64,000 nucleotides of DNA from Vibrio mexicanus (GTDB lineage: Bacteria; Pseudomonadota; Gammaproteobacteria; Enterobacterales; Vibrionaceae): positions 1 through 64,000 of the forward strand of contig NZ_JYJP01000029.1 in assembly GCF_001012815.1 (NCBI RefSeq). The letters run 5' to 3'. The stretch's first letter is position 1. Every line of letters begins with the position of its first letter. The position numbers and the translations under genes are program-made. The notes beneath the pieces were generated by a model. It had not been told where the DNA came from. It did no database searches and saw only the letters and a program-made list of their open reading frames with translations. Below, piece after piece: positions 9,903 to 18,974 of this stretch.

Positions 9903-10010
9903 GTATCAAAGGCTGTTTGCTTGATACACCAGTTCTTCTCTTGCCACAGAAGTGGCAGGTTTGTCCATGCATGGAAGCTTGTTTGCCGGACATTCGTCCG
10001 GCTTTTTTTA
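9903..10010 (+). ncRNA. structured intergenic segment: four consecutive inverted repeats ending in a terminator
   Basis: In the 126 bases between the channel gene and the next ATG there are GTATCAA-N11-TTGATAC (9903-9927), TGCCAC-AGAA-GTGGCA (9942-9957), the palindrome TCCATGCATGGA (9965-9976), and the terminator GCCGGAC-ATTC-GTCCGGC with seven T (9986-10010). It could be an elaborate 3' end, a small RNA, or a leader that attenuates the next gene. The sequence alone does not decide. Confidence 0.4.
9986..10010 (+). terminator. intrinsic terminator 10 nt before the next start codon
   Basis: A perfect 7-bp G/C-rich stem with a 4-nt loop is followed by TTTTTTT. It lies 92 bases after the TRIC stop and its T tract abuts the AAGG ribosome site of the gene at 10021. 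Any transcript of that gene starting upstream must read through it. Confidence 0.85.
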
Positions 10011-10020
10011 AGGCAACACT

Positions 10021-11211
10021 ATGCAATATTCAAAATTAATTAACGCATTGGCCGTAGGCAGTATTGCCTTGTCTGGTGCATCGTATGGGTCATTTTTCGA
10101 TGAAGTTGACGGCCAGTTCGATATGGGCCATCACATCGCTGAGAATGCAGTCGGTTTTCTTCCTGTTCCAATCATTATTACCGAACCGGCAGTCGGTTAT
10201 GGCGGCGGCTTGGTGGGCATATTCATGCATGAGACAGATGAGCAAAAAGAGGAGCGAAAACAAGCGGCAATGACGTCTTTAGATGGTGGAGCTCAACTGA
10301 TGCCCGCATCAATAACAGCAGTCGGTGCAGCAGGTACACAAAATGGGTCTTGGTTTGCGTTTGCGGGCCACAGACATACTTGGCTAGACGACAAAATCCG
10401 TTACATGGGCGGCATGGGTTTAGGCCAAGCCAACCTGGATATTTATAAAGACATTAACTTTGAGGGTGTGGGTAACTTACTACCGCCAGTGAATACGACG
10501 TTCGGCTTTGATACTCAAACGACTGGGGTTGCGATGCTACAAAGTCTTAGATTTCGCGTCGCCGATACTCCCTTGATGTTGGGTATGAAGCAGTTGGCCT
10601 CTTATACTTCGGTAGAATCGAGCAATAGCGTAATCAACAAGTTTCTTGAATGGACGTTAGGGCAGGAGAGTATTACTTCCGGCCTAGGCGTATTGGCCGA
10701 GTATGACACCCGAAACAATCTATTTTACCCATCTTCTGGGTTTAAAGTCGCGGCTGATTACATGATTTATGATGAGAAGCTAGGCAGTGATTCTAACTAT
10801 CAAAAGTCAAGCATTGAAGGTGAGGGCTACATCCCCATCACAGAGAAATGGACTATTGCATTTGCGGGAGATTACGAACGCTTTTCCACCGATGATCTTT
10901 TCATCTCTCCGACAACTCAGCCGTACATCAAACTTCGCGGCGTTGAGTCCTATCGCTATCAGGGGGATGAGATTGCGACGTTACAGGGCCAAGTCACCTA
11001 CGACATTGACCATCGTTGGAAAGTGTCTGCATTTTATGGGGCAGGCCAAGCCAAAGAAGAGAGCCAGTTAAGCGAAACACAAGTAGTTGATGCTTATGGT
11101 GCAGGTTTTCGATATCAACTAGCGCGCCGCTATGGGCTGTTCATGGGTGTGGACGTAGCACGAAGTGAAGGTGATTACGCATTCTATATCTCTCTTGGTA
11201 GTGGATTCTAA
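10021..11211 (+). CDS. outer-membrane protein with Omp85/surface-antigen-like barrel
   Basis: A 396-residue exported protein (signal peptide about 1-22, MQYSKLINALAVGSIALSG). The N-terminal PVPIIITEPAVGYGGGLVG, the repeated barrel strands and the late RGVESYRYQGDEIATLQGQ resemble the C-terminal barrel of the BamA/TamA (D15 surface antigen) family. The last residue is Phe (YISLGSGF). POTRA domains are absent, so this is a barrel-only relative. The terminator hairpin at 9986-10010 sits directly upstream. Function is unknown; insertion of proteins is not implied without POTRA domains. Confidence 0.75.
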   Translation: MQYSKLINALAVGSIALSGASYGSFFDEVDGQFDMGHHIAENAVGFLPVPIIITEPAVGYGGGLVGIFMHETDEQKEERKQAAMTSLDGGAQLMPASITAVGAAGTQNGSWFAFAGHRHTWLDDKIRYMGGMGLGQANLDIYKDINFEGVGNLLPPVNTTFGFDTQTTGVAMLQSLRFRVADTPLMLGMKQLASYTSVESSNSVINKFLEWTLGQESITSGLGVLAEYDTRNNLFYPSSGFKVAADYMIYDEKLGSDSNYQKSSIEGEGYIPITEKWTIAFAGDYERFSTDDLFISPTTQPYIKLRGVESYRYQGDEIATLQGQVTYDIDHRWKVSAFYGAGQAKEESQLSETQVVDAYGAGFRYQLARRYGLFMGVDVARSEGDYAFYISLGSGF

Positions 11212-11396
11212 CCACTGGGCACAGTTGAGCTTGATTGGCATGGAGGGTTGTATCCTACATATGCGATTAACTTGATCAATCATGCCTACTTATAATCATT
11301 CGCAAGTCAGCACAAACGATTCAAAAGGAATGTGTATAGCGCATGGACACGCTTGTTTGAGCATAACATTCAAATTCAAACAAAGTGGATTATAAA

Positions 11397-13373
11397 ATGA
11401 AAACGCAAAATACACTTATTACTCTTGGTATTTCGGCAATGCTAACTGCCTGTGGTGGTGGCAGTGCAGATAGCCAACCGGCTCCTACCAAACCAGAGCC
11501 ACTAAAACCAGAGCCTTCTCAGATGATCAATATCGATCTTGGTTATGCCAACATAGAAGCTCAACGTGAGTCTGTTGTTGTCGACCGCCAAAATGGTGAG
11601 CAAGTCCGTGTTAACGTACAAGCGCTTAAAGGTATAGATTACGCAACCGCTGAACGCTTCTCACCAAGTCAGGTGATCGATTTGAGTGGCAAAGTCGATG
11701 CAACTCAATTTGGGTTTGCTTGCCCACAATTGAAACAGACAAGCGAAAACCAAGATGAAGATTGCTTGAACTTAAACATTTGGCGTCCAGATACGGTACA
11801 AGCCGGTGATGATCTTCCGGTTTATGTCTTTATACATGGTGGTGACTTTGAATATGGTGCCAGCTCTGAGCCTTTAGTTCACGGTGATACAGTAGTAGCC
11901 CAAGGCGTTGATGACAATAGTCCTTTTATCATGATCAGTTTTAATTATCGTCTTGGTGTATTGGGCAGTCACTGGGTTAAAGGTGAAAATGAAGATGGTA
12001 ACTACGGGTTAGGGGATCAAGTTCGTGCGCTTGAATGGGTGCAGAACAATGTAGGCGACCTAGGTGGCGATAGCCGCAACGTTACGGTGATTGGCCAAGG
12101 TTCAGGTGCCATGTCGATCGGTTTGTTGCAGCAAAAGATGCAAGAAGGCACCTTGCCTTCGCACTATTTCCAACGTGCGATCATGCAAAGTAACCCTTAT
12201 GGTTTTGAGTATCGCAATTACAAAAGTGCAAAGAGTCAGGATGACAAACTCGATCTTCAGCATGCTTCGGTAGAAGAAATTTTGGCGGAACAAGCAAGCA
12301 TTTTGAGCTTACCAAACCAGATAGTGAGTTGGGCACTTAAAGGTGTTGGTTTATCAACGGCCTCTGAACGAACGCCAATGGGTACGCTTATGCCATTTTC
12401 GCCATACATGCTTTGTCATAAAACAAGCGCGATTACGACGTGTTCTGACTACCAAAAACAGCCATTCGACTATGACTTTTCGGTGCCAACCGTGATTGGC
12501 TCTAACGCCGATGATGCCAGTACGATGAGCATGTTGCCACGGTTGACCTTCTTAATTCCAAAGATAGTTGAGTTATTAGCAGATTCTCCAGAAGGTGATG
12601 TAGAGAGTGTATCTGTTTCGGAATTAGAAACCGCAGTATCTACTTGGTTAAGCGATGATGAAAACGTCGAGAAAGCAATAGCTGCTCTTAAAGGTGACGA
12701 TGTAACGGTTGATTTGGACTTGCCAACCCTACCAGACACAGCTTATGAAGCGGTAAGCAAGCTGTTCTTTGGTAAAGACAGTACCGATAAAACATCAGAA
12801 CTTTTAGCTTTGAATGACTTTGCGCCACACAACGAATCTGATCTCGGTTTAGCACTGGGTAACATGAGCCAGTTTAAAATGATGATGAACGACATGATTT
12901 TTGCAGGCCCAAGTCGTCAGAAGGCGTTGGAGTCTGAACAAAACGTGACGCTCTATCACTTTGCCTACAAGCCAAGTTTTAATGTTTGGACATATAACAC
13001 CAAAGGTGAACAAGGCGATGTGGATGAGATTGACCTGCTCAAGAGCATCAGTTGTATCAGCGGTGCATGTAACGCTTCGGAATTACCATTTGTGTTTAAC
13101 AAGGCGTTAAAACTTGATGGTAGCGCGGTATCACCGTCGAAAAAAGATAAAGCACTGATGGCGCAGATGTCCCGTCTATGGTTTAGCGACGAGTTGTTTG
13201 ACAACTATCGCTATGACGCATCAAGCGATAGTGTACTGGAGTTTGACCAAGAGGGTGGTTACGGACTTGCGCTTGATTGGGACCGCTATGGTAATGCAGG
13301 TGATGATCCAGCGCTAAGTAACGGTCGTCTACTTGGTCTGCAGGAACTCGGAATTCTTGCCAACTATTTCTAA
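11397..13373 (+). CDS. type-B carboxylesterase lipoprotein
   Basis: A 658-residue alpha/beta hydrolase. The start at 11397 (MKTQNTLITLGISAMLTAC) gives a classical lipobox, so it is probably membrane anchored. The family landmarks are present: the early disulfide region CPQLKQTSENQDEDCLNLNIW, the oxyanion motif IHGGDFEYG, and YGLGDQVRALEWVQNNV. The nucleophile elbow reads GQGSGA rather than the usual GESAGA, keeping the Ser. A C-terminal esterase continuation follows to about 650. Substrates would be carboxylic esters, unspecified. An insertion around 370-470 is rich in acidic residues and helix. It stands alone between unrelated genes. Confidence 0.85.
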   Translation: MKTQNTLITLGISAMLTACGGGSADSQPAPTKPEPLKPEPSQMINIDLGYANIEAQRESVVVDRQNGEQVRVNVQALKGIDYATAERFSPSQVIDLSGKVDATQFGFACPQLKQTSENQDEDCLNLNIWRPDTVQAGDDLPVYVFIHGGDFEYGASSEPLVHGDTVVAQGVDDNSPFIMISFNYRLGVLGSHWVKGENEDGNYGLGDQVRALEWVQNNVGDLGGDSRNVTVIGQGSGAMSIGLLQQKMQEGTLPSHYFQRAIMQSNPYGFEYRNYKSAKSQDDKLDLQHASVEEILAEQASILSLPNQIVSWALKGVGLSTASERTPMGTLMPFSPYMLCHKTSAITTCSDYQKQPFDYDFSVPTVIGSNADDASTMSMLPRLTFLIPKIVELLADSPEGDVESVSVSELETAVSTWLSDDENVEKAIAALKGDDVTVDLDLPTLPDTAYEAVSKLFFGKDSTDKTSELLALNDFAPHNESDLGLALGNMSQFKMMMNDMIFAGPSRQKALESEQNVTLYHFAYKPSFNVWTYNTKGEQGDVDEIDLLKSISCISGACNASELPFVFNKALKLDGSAVSPSKKDKALMAQMSRLWFSDELFDNYRYDASSDSVLEFDQEGGYGLALDWDRYGNAGDDPALSNGRLLGLQELGILANYF

Positions 13374-13514
13374 CGAACCCCTAATCCTAACTAAGTACGC
13401 TATCCGTCTGCCAAACAGGTCTAAAGAAGCAGGCATGTAAAGAGGTAAGGAAACCTCACTGTTAGTCACGCTTGTTATCCAATTTTAATATTTTGATGAA
13501 TCCAGAGGTGGGAT

Positions 13515-13718
13515 ATGCCACATGAATTTACTTTGGGGGAAGTTTACCTTCCACCATTCTTAGTGGTCGCTTTCATTGCTTATATGGCGACTAATTTAAT
13601 ATCCGCTGTCGCAGCTAAAACGGGCACTTATCGCTTTATCGCTGCGCCAGCTATCTTCGAGTTAAGTGTTTTTGTACTCCTTTGTTGTGCACTTAGCCTA
13701 TTGCTACCAATTGTATAA
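13515..13718 (+). CDS. DUF1656 small inner-membrane protein of an efflux operon (AaeX-like)
   Basis: A 67-residue protein with two hydrophobic segments and the DUF1656 pattern PHEFTLGEVYLPPFLVV at the N terminus. Members are always found beside HlyD-type and FUSC-type genes, as here (13 and about 900 bases downstream). Its role in the efflux complex is not known. First gene of a three-gene operon. Confidence 0.88.
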   Translation: MPHEFTLGEVYLPPFLVVAFIAYMATNLISAVAAKTGTYRFIAAPAIFELSVFVLLCCALSLLLPIV

Positions 13719-13731
13719 ACGGTGAACTCCA

Positions 13732-14589
13732 ATGAAACGTTATTTAGTCACTCTCGTACTCGCGATCGCAGCAATTGGCTCTGCGGCAACTTACTACTTT
13801 CATTATGTACAAAATCCATGGACCCGTGATGGTCAGGTACGTGCCCATGTTGTACAGGTAACCCCTCGTGTTACTGGCGCAATCACGCAACTCAACATTC
13901 AAGACAATGCTCAGGTGAACAAAGGCGATGTTCTCTTTGTCGTCGACCAAAGGCCCTATAAAGTCGCATTACTCAAGGCAAAAGCAGCCAAAGAGCAAGC
14001 AGATGCTTTGTTAGCTAAAGCGCAGAACGAGCTTCTTCGTGCTGTGGCGCTTGAACAGCGCTCACCAGGCGCGGTTCCAACATTAACACTTAACAACTAT
14101 GAGACCGCGGTTGATACGGCTAAAGCGAACTTGTCTGTGGCCGAAGCATCAGTAGAGGATGCACTGTTGAACCTAAGCTATACCGAGGTCAAAGCACCAG
14201 CGAACGGATACGTGACAAACCTGCGTCACCATGTCGGTGCACAGGTGGTTGCCAATAACCCGGTTGTTGCTCTAATTGACTCCGATAGTTTTTGGATTGA
14301 AGGTTTTTTCAAAGAGACGGATTTATCTGATGTCGATGTGAATAAAACAGCAAACGTGACGCTATTGTCTGACCAAAACCGTGTGCTTGAAGGCCATGTA
14401 GAAAGCGTGGGATACGGTATCTCAAAAGTTGATGGCAGTACGGGGTATTCATTACTTCCAACCGTTAACCCTAACTTCCAGTGGATCCGACTTGCGCAAC
14501 GCATCCCGGTAAAAGTGAAACTGACAGTCGTACCGAACGATGTTCAACTTCGTGTGGGTATGACCGCGTCAGTACAAATCAATAAGTAA
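13732..14589 (+). CDS. HlyD-family membrane fusion protein (AaeA/YibH-like)
   Basis: A 285-residue periplasmic adaptor. One N-terminal membrane anchor (about 5-22) is followed by the PWTRDGQVRAHVVQVTPRVTG barrel-sandwich start, a short alpha hairpin (about 75-150), the second lipoyl half VKAPANGYVTNLRHHVGAQV and a beta-barrel domain ending GMTASVQINK. This is the periplasmic link of an aromatic-acid type efflux pump with the FUSC protein encoded 35 bases on. Substrate not deducible. Confidence 0.92.
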   Translation: MKRYLVTLVLAIAAIGSAATYYFHYVQNPWTRDGQVRAHVVQVTPRVTGAITQLNIQDNAQVNKGDVLFVVDQRPYKVALLKAKAAKEQADALLAKAQNELLRAVALEQRSPGAVPTLTLNNYETAVDTAKANLSVAEASVEDALLNLSYTEVKAPANGYVTNLRHHVGAQVVANNPVVALIDSDSFWIEGFFKETDLSDVDVNKTANVTLLSDQNRVLEGHVESVGYGISKVDGSTGYSLLPTVNPNFQWIRLAQRIPVKVKLTVVPNDVQLRVGMTASVQINK

Positions 14590-14624
14590 TTGATGCCTAT
14601 TGAGTCATAAAGTGAGGTGACGGT

Positions 14625-16016
14625 ATGTTTTCACAAAGTACAAAAGAGGCGATCAAAACAGGTTTAGCCTTATCACTGACCATGATGGTAGTGCATTGGT
14701 TAGGCTGGCAAAAAACCTCTTGGGCGATGTTGACTGTGTTCGTATTATCGCTCACTAATGTTTATGGTTTTTCCGCATTAAAGTCTCAAAATAGGGCTGT
14801 AGGAACCTTGCTCGGCGCTGTTGTGGCGTTTGTCATATTGAGTTTATTCTCGCAGTCACCACTCGGTTTCTTTGTGGCGATATTGAGCTTTCTTAGTTTT
14901 TGCGTTTACATGGGGTTTGACACCAAGCGTGGCTATCTATTCAATATTGCGATCACCGTTTGCTTAGTGATCACCAGTGCTGGTATCGATAGCGGAGCCG
15001 CAGGCTTATCAACAGCGATTTTGCGTCTACAAGAAACACTTTTAGGTGTTGTGGTGTTCTCGCTCGTCTATCGACTGGTATGGCCGGTGACAACTGAAAG
15101 TGAGTTTTATCGCATTGCAAATGATACCACCGCTAAGATTGAGGAAGCGCTCGATAGAGAGAGTTCAAGCCAATTAGACGAAGGTAGAAACAACTTTGAT
15201 GTACCGCCGTTAGACATAAAGCCAATGGCAAAAAATGTAAAATTGCTCAGCGATCTCATTGCCTTACCGTCGAGTAAGAAAACTGAGCTGGCTGAAAAAA
15301 AAGCGATTCTACAACATGCAGTAAAGGGGTTGATGTACTGCGTAAGCGAACTTAAAAAACGTACAGAAGGGCGGAGTTCGGTTTCAAACGAATCGCTACG
15401 CGCTGCACTTACCGATGCAAAATCAGCACTTAATGATGGCGATAAACAAGCAATCGCAAGGTTAAGTAAGCTACCGACCGCTAGGGCTGAACAGTTGGTG
15501 CAGGATGTAAAACCGAATCGATGGAAAGGTATTGCCGTGTCGCTTGGTGTAGCAATAACGGTTATCGTGATGTGGCTTTATCTGCCAGCTCCAGGGGGCG
15601 CGTTGCTGCCAGTGTTTGGTCTGATTATTGCGGTTAATGTTTCACAAGCTCCAGCAAAACTGGCTACCCCAGTAATCATGCTTTATACCGTTTTCGCTGG
15701 GTCTATTCTGGCGCAATACGTGTTGGTGTTTCCAACGCTCACTGAGTCGTGGCAACTGGCCCTTATCTTCTTCATAAATGTTGTGGGGTGGTACAAATTG
15801 TTTGAGTTACTCAACCTAGGATCAGTAAAAGTGCTGATGGGAAATGCATTGATTAATATGGTCGGTAGCGCGACAGAGCTTACGCCTAGCTACAATATAG
15901 TGTCGCCATTAATGATGTTGGTGTTCCTGTTTGTTGTTATGGCCATCGTACGATTCTATGCACTTCTGTTTGAAGGATTGCCAAGCTATGTGGGCCTGCA
16001 ACACAAGCATTCCTAG
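14625..16016 (+). CDS. FUSC-family inner-membrane efflux transporter (AaeB-like)
   Basis: A 463-residue protein with two blocks of membrane helices (about 12-155 and 310-450) separated by a soluble domain of about 150 residues, the FUSC/aromatic acid exporter layout. The first block contains WAMLTVFVLSLTNVYG and QNRAVGTLLGAVVAFV, typical of the family. A GAGGTG site precedes the ATG. With the DUF1656 and HlyD genes it forms a complete inner-membrane plus periplasmic pump that would need a TolC-type outer channel encoded elsewhere. It is shorter than E. coli AaeB (about 655). Confidence 0.88.
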   Translation: MFSQSTKEAIKTGLALSLTMMVVHWLGWQKTSWAMLTVFVLSLTNVYGFSALKSQNRAVGTLLGAVVAFVILSLFSQSPLGFFVAILSFLSFCVYMGFDTKRGYLFNIAITVCLVITSAGIDSGAAGLSTAILRLQETLLGVVVFSLVYRLVWPVTTESEFYRIANDTTAKIEEALDRESSSQLDEGRNNFDVPPLDIKPMAKNVKLLSDLIALPSSKKTELAEKKAILQHAVKGLMYCVSELKKRTEGRSSVSNESLRAALTDAKSALNDGDKQAIARLSKLPTARAEQLVQDVKPNRWKGIAVSLGVAITVIVMWLYLPAPGGALLPVFGLIIAVNVSQAPAKLATPVIMLYTVFAGSILAQYVLVFPTLTESWQLALIFFINVVGWYKLFELLNLGSVKVLMGNALINMVGSATELTPSYNIVSPLMMLVFLFVVMAIVRFYALLFEGLPSYVGLQHKHS

Positions 16017-16036
16017 CCTTTGTATTTATGCCTAAT

Positions 16037-16090
16037 ACCAACGCGTTTTACTGAGCTTAATTTAGCTGGTGTAACTCGTTGGTTTTTTTT
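16037..16090 (+). terminator. terminator of the efflux operon
   Basis: ACCAACG (16037-16043) pairs with CGTTGGT (16077-16083), followed by a run of eight T. The loop is long (33 nt) and contains AGCTTAATTTAGCTGG, which recurs with one change at 16177. Confidence 0.6.
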
Positions 16091-16108
16091 ATCTGAGCAT
16101 TTCAATTT

Positions 16109-16132
16109 AAACCCATCACTGATGATGGGTTT
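16109..16132. repeat. 10-bp perfect stem-loop AAACCCATCA-CTGA-TGATGGGTTT
   Basis: A perfect inverted repeat with a 4-base loop, in the 292-bp gap between the efflux operon and the C45 hydrolase. No T tract follows on the plus strand, so it may be a backup terminator or a small structured element. Confidence 0.4.
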
Positions 16133-16176
16133 ACGTGGATTTACCTTAGATGGTAACTAACGTGTTGTTTTCATGA

Positions 16177-16192
16177 AGCTAAATTTAGCTGG
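16177..16192. repeat. palindrome AGCTAAATTTAGCT(GG), second copy of a 16-mer at 16054-16069
   Basis: The 14-base palindrome plus GG matches AGCTTAATTTAGCTGG at 16054 with a single difference, 123 bases apart. This is a possible pair of binding sites flanking the promoter region of the C45 hydrolase operon. Confidence 0.35.
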
Positions 16193-16204
16193 AATATCTG
16201 AGTC

Positions 16205-16227
16205 TATGACGTGTCCAGTCCGTCATA
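16205..16227. promoter_or_regulatory. inverted repeat TATGACG-N9-CGTCATA, putative operator
   Basis: Same arms and same nine-base spacer length as the dyad at 2271-2297. It lies 82-104 bases before the ATG of the C45 hydrolase. Spacer sequences differ, so arm conservation is unlikely to reflect a simple duplication. Confidence 0.6.
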
Positions 16228-16308
16228 ATGAATTGTTAGATTATTAAAATACTACATAAAATAACCCCAACTTAAGCAAACAAACACACACTTAATTGAG
16301 AGGTTACT

Positions 16309-17490
16309 ATGACTACTTCAACTTTAACTAAAACAGCTGAGTTTCAAAACGGTACTATGTTCGCAACCGCAGAAGACATGCTGTATGTACTGCAACTTAA
16401 TGGCTCTTGGTTCGAGATGGGCCAGCAGTACGGCGCACTTGCAGGCAAGCACATGCAAGCAATGTACGACGTTATTGTACAACCTGAATTTGACAAGGGA
16501 CTGATTTCTCAAGCGGACGCTTTTGAACTATTTGGTTCACGAGTATTTGAAGCCCTATCGCTGCGCCGCAAACAGTACTTCCAAGGTGTTGCAGACTCAC
16601 TAAACTGGCCGGTAGAAAAAGTGGTAGTATTAGACCAAAGTGGTCCAATGGCTATTTATCTAGGTAAGTTGCATTCATTTTCTGGCTGTTCTTCTTTGGC
16701 GACCTGGGGTGAGAATACAGTCAATCAAAACACAATGATTGGCCGCAACATGGATTGGAATGAACTGTTTTTAGACTTCCCAGTTTATGCAACAGTTTAC
16801 AACCCGACAGACGGTTCAAATGGCGTGGTTAATGTGAGCTGGCCTGGTTGGACTTGGTTTGTAACAGGTTTCAACGACAAAGGTGTGTACACAGATTTGC
16901 ACGATGGTACGTCTATGGGCGGTAACATTGTGTCAATTGAGAAGCCTTCTTTCTTGAACTCTGTGTTCGACTACATGACAGAATCAAATACTGCTGAAGC
17001 TCTAAGCGCTCGCTTCCAAGCTTCAAGAACGGACGTTGCCTCAATTTGGATGGTTGCAGACCAAAACGGTCAAGCATGTGCGTATGAAAATACTATTCAA
17101 GAGAACCGCAAACGTGTATCAGACAAAGGTGCATCATCCTTTGCCACGGTAAATACCTTCTTAAATCCTGATTGGGGTTTAGGTAAACGTGAAACACTGA
17201 GCTTCTCACTAAAACGTTTTGACAACTTAAACGCACGTCATGATGAGCAAGCGGGCCGCATTAACACACAGACAATGCGAGACATCTTCGATTTACCTCT
17301 TTATGAAGCCGATGGCAGCTTTAAAGAGAATGGCGGCGTCACTAAACCAATTAACCAAGACGTGGATCTCACTAACTACCAAGTTGTGGCTGACCTTAAC
17401 GACTTGCAAATGTGGGTGAAGCTACCAGCACTGGGCAGTGAATCTGATTGGGCACATGTCGATGTAAAATCTCTATTCAAACAAAGCTAA
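16309..17490 (+). CDS. C45-type Ntn hydrolase / acyl-CoA:6-APA acyltransferase-like amidase
   Basis: A 393-residue protein of the autoproteolytic C45/NAAA-like Ntn superfamily. Cys127 in SFSGCSSLATWGENTV is the expected self-cleavage nucleophile, followed by the conserved NTMIGRNMDWNE (Arg/Asp pair), then WPGWTWFVTGFNDKGV and the late TVNTFLNPDW. No signal peptide is seen, so it is probably cytoplasmic. Family members hydrolyse or transfer N-acyl groups. A GAGAGG site lies five bases before the ATG. The phospholipase D lipoprotein gene follows after 12 bases, indicating an operon. A dyad shared with the acylase at 1208-2203 lies upstream. Confidence 0.82.
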   Translation: MTTSTLTKTAEFQNGTMFATAEDMLYVLQLNGSWFEMGQQYGALAGKHMQAMYDVIVQPEFDKGLISQADAFELFGSRVFEALSLRRKQYFQGVADSLNWPVEKVVVLDQSGPMAIYLGKLHSFSGCSSLATWGENTVNQNTMIGRNMDWNELFLDFPVYATVYNPTDGSNGVVNVSWPGWTWFVTGFNDKGVYTDLHDGTSMGGNIVSIEKPSFLNSVFDYMTESNTAEALSARFQASRTDVASIWMVADQNGQACAYENTIQENRKRVSDKGASSFATVNTFLNPDWGLGKRETLSFSLKRFDNLNARHDEQAGRINTQTMRDIFDLPLYEADGSFKENGGVTKPINQDVDLTNYQVVADLNDLQMWVKLPALGSESDWAHVDVKSLFKQS

Positions 17491-17502
17491 GAACTTTCGA
17501 GC

Positions 17503-18974
17503 ATGAGGCACATTAGCGTGTATAAACAAACCTTAAGTAGATTTTTACTCATGGTGTTTGTTTCGTTGGCAGTGGGATGTGCCGCTTCATTTCCTGAAGT
17601 TGAAAATGATTTTGAACAAAACTGGCAACCGACGACGTATCAAAGCGAGGTATACCTGATTCCTAGCGCACCCGAGTCGCTGGCGAGAAGGATTGACCTA
17701 GTGAGAAAAGCTCAACAGAGTATTGATATGACCTACTTCTCATGGGACAAAGATCTAGTTGGCCTCAAGTTACTCAATGAAATTAAACATGCAGCGGATC
17801 GCGGAGTAAAGGTCAGACTTACTCTTGACGACCTGTTAGTTTTTAATGAAAAATGGCTCGCTGAGTTAAACCATCACCACAATATTGAAATACGCCTTTT
17901 TAACGCGTTTAACTCACGCAAGACTGGATGGTTGGGTAGGGCGGTCGATTTCGTTGGTCATCGTGACACACTGGATCATAGACTGCATGAAAAATACTTT
18001 AACGTTGACCAGCAATGGATGATCTTAGGCGGCCGAAATATCGGGAATGCATACTTTGGGTATAGCCAAGTCGGTAATTTTTTCGATATGGATGTCTTAT
18101 TCCGAGGCGAAGTCATCGAGCCTTTTTCTAACAACTACCATGAGTTATGGGATAGCGATTTAGTGGTTGAGGCAACAGAGAAAATTAATGTTGAAGCAAG
18201 CCGTACCTACCCTAACTTTTATAAAGCGCTTGCCCTTTCAGTTGATCAAGACTCGTCATTAGATGCCCATATAGAAAACACGGTGGCGTCGTTAGGGCGT
18301 ATCGATTTTCTAGCGGCTTCGGTTATGCCTGTATTCGACTCTAGAGAAAAGATCGAGGATTTACAGCCGTATTTTAGGGCGCGTGCTGAAAACGTAGTGA
18401 ATGATCGTTTAGATAATACAAAACACGTTGTGATTTCGTCACCCTACATTATTCCTGTAGAGGGGAAGTTGTCCTTTATTGATAAGCTGCGCGAGCATGA
18501 TGTGGAAGTCGAGCTGTTTACCAATTCCTCTAGTTCCAATGATTCTGGATTTGTTCCTGCAATCTATCAGACGAGTCGAGACTTAATGTTAAACGCAGAC
18601 GTCAAACTATTTGAGTACAAAGATAAAGCGAAAAATGATGACCACTATTTCCACGTGGACACGTACTATCATAATAAGACGGTCATCATTGATTCTCAGA
18701 TGACCTACATTGGGTCGTCGAACTTTGACCCAAGGTCGGATTTTCTCAATATAGAGTTCGGTTTGTTTGTCGACAGCACAGATTTTGCCGAGCAGGTAAA
18801 ACACTACTTAACTAGGCAACAAAGTGATTTGTTTTGGCAAGTTAGCGAGATGAAAGTGATAATACGGTTTGGGAGTCGGGCGATGAAGTCACCACTAATA
18901 ATCCAAACTATGGCGGAGCACACCGTGTTACTGATTGGATGTTTAGGCAAATGGGTCTAGAGCTAGAGTTATAG
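17503..18974 (+). CDS. phospholipase D/cardiolipin-synthase-like lipoprotein, frame broken near the 3' end
   Basis: Lipobox LAVGC gives an anchored Cys26. Two HKD-type catalytic motifs are present: HEKYFNVDQQWMILGGRNIGN and HNKTVIIDSQMTYIGSSNFDP, spaced as in PLD superfamily enzymes acting on phosphodiesters of phospholipids. The open frame stops at 18960 with an unlikely tail. Adding one G at 18849 instead continues as DESDNTVWESGDEVTTNNP and ends at 18974 (490 aa), which fits family C termini. A bidirectional terminator begins at the restored stop. It is cotranscribed with the C45 hydrolase, hinting at a shared lipid or N-acyl substrate path; this is inference. Confidence 0.85.

Noticed and set aside
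9594..10043. 149-codon frame overlapping the TRIC gene and the structured intergenic region
   Set aside because: Out-of-frame shadow of the channel gene; His/Cys-rich composition typical of a false frame.
16205..16227. Classical LysR-type T-N11-A site for the nearby LysR regulator
   Set aside because: The symmetric T and A at the required spacing are absent (C and G are found there), and the regulator gene is 2.7 kb away.
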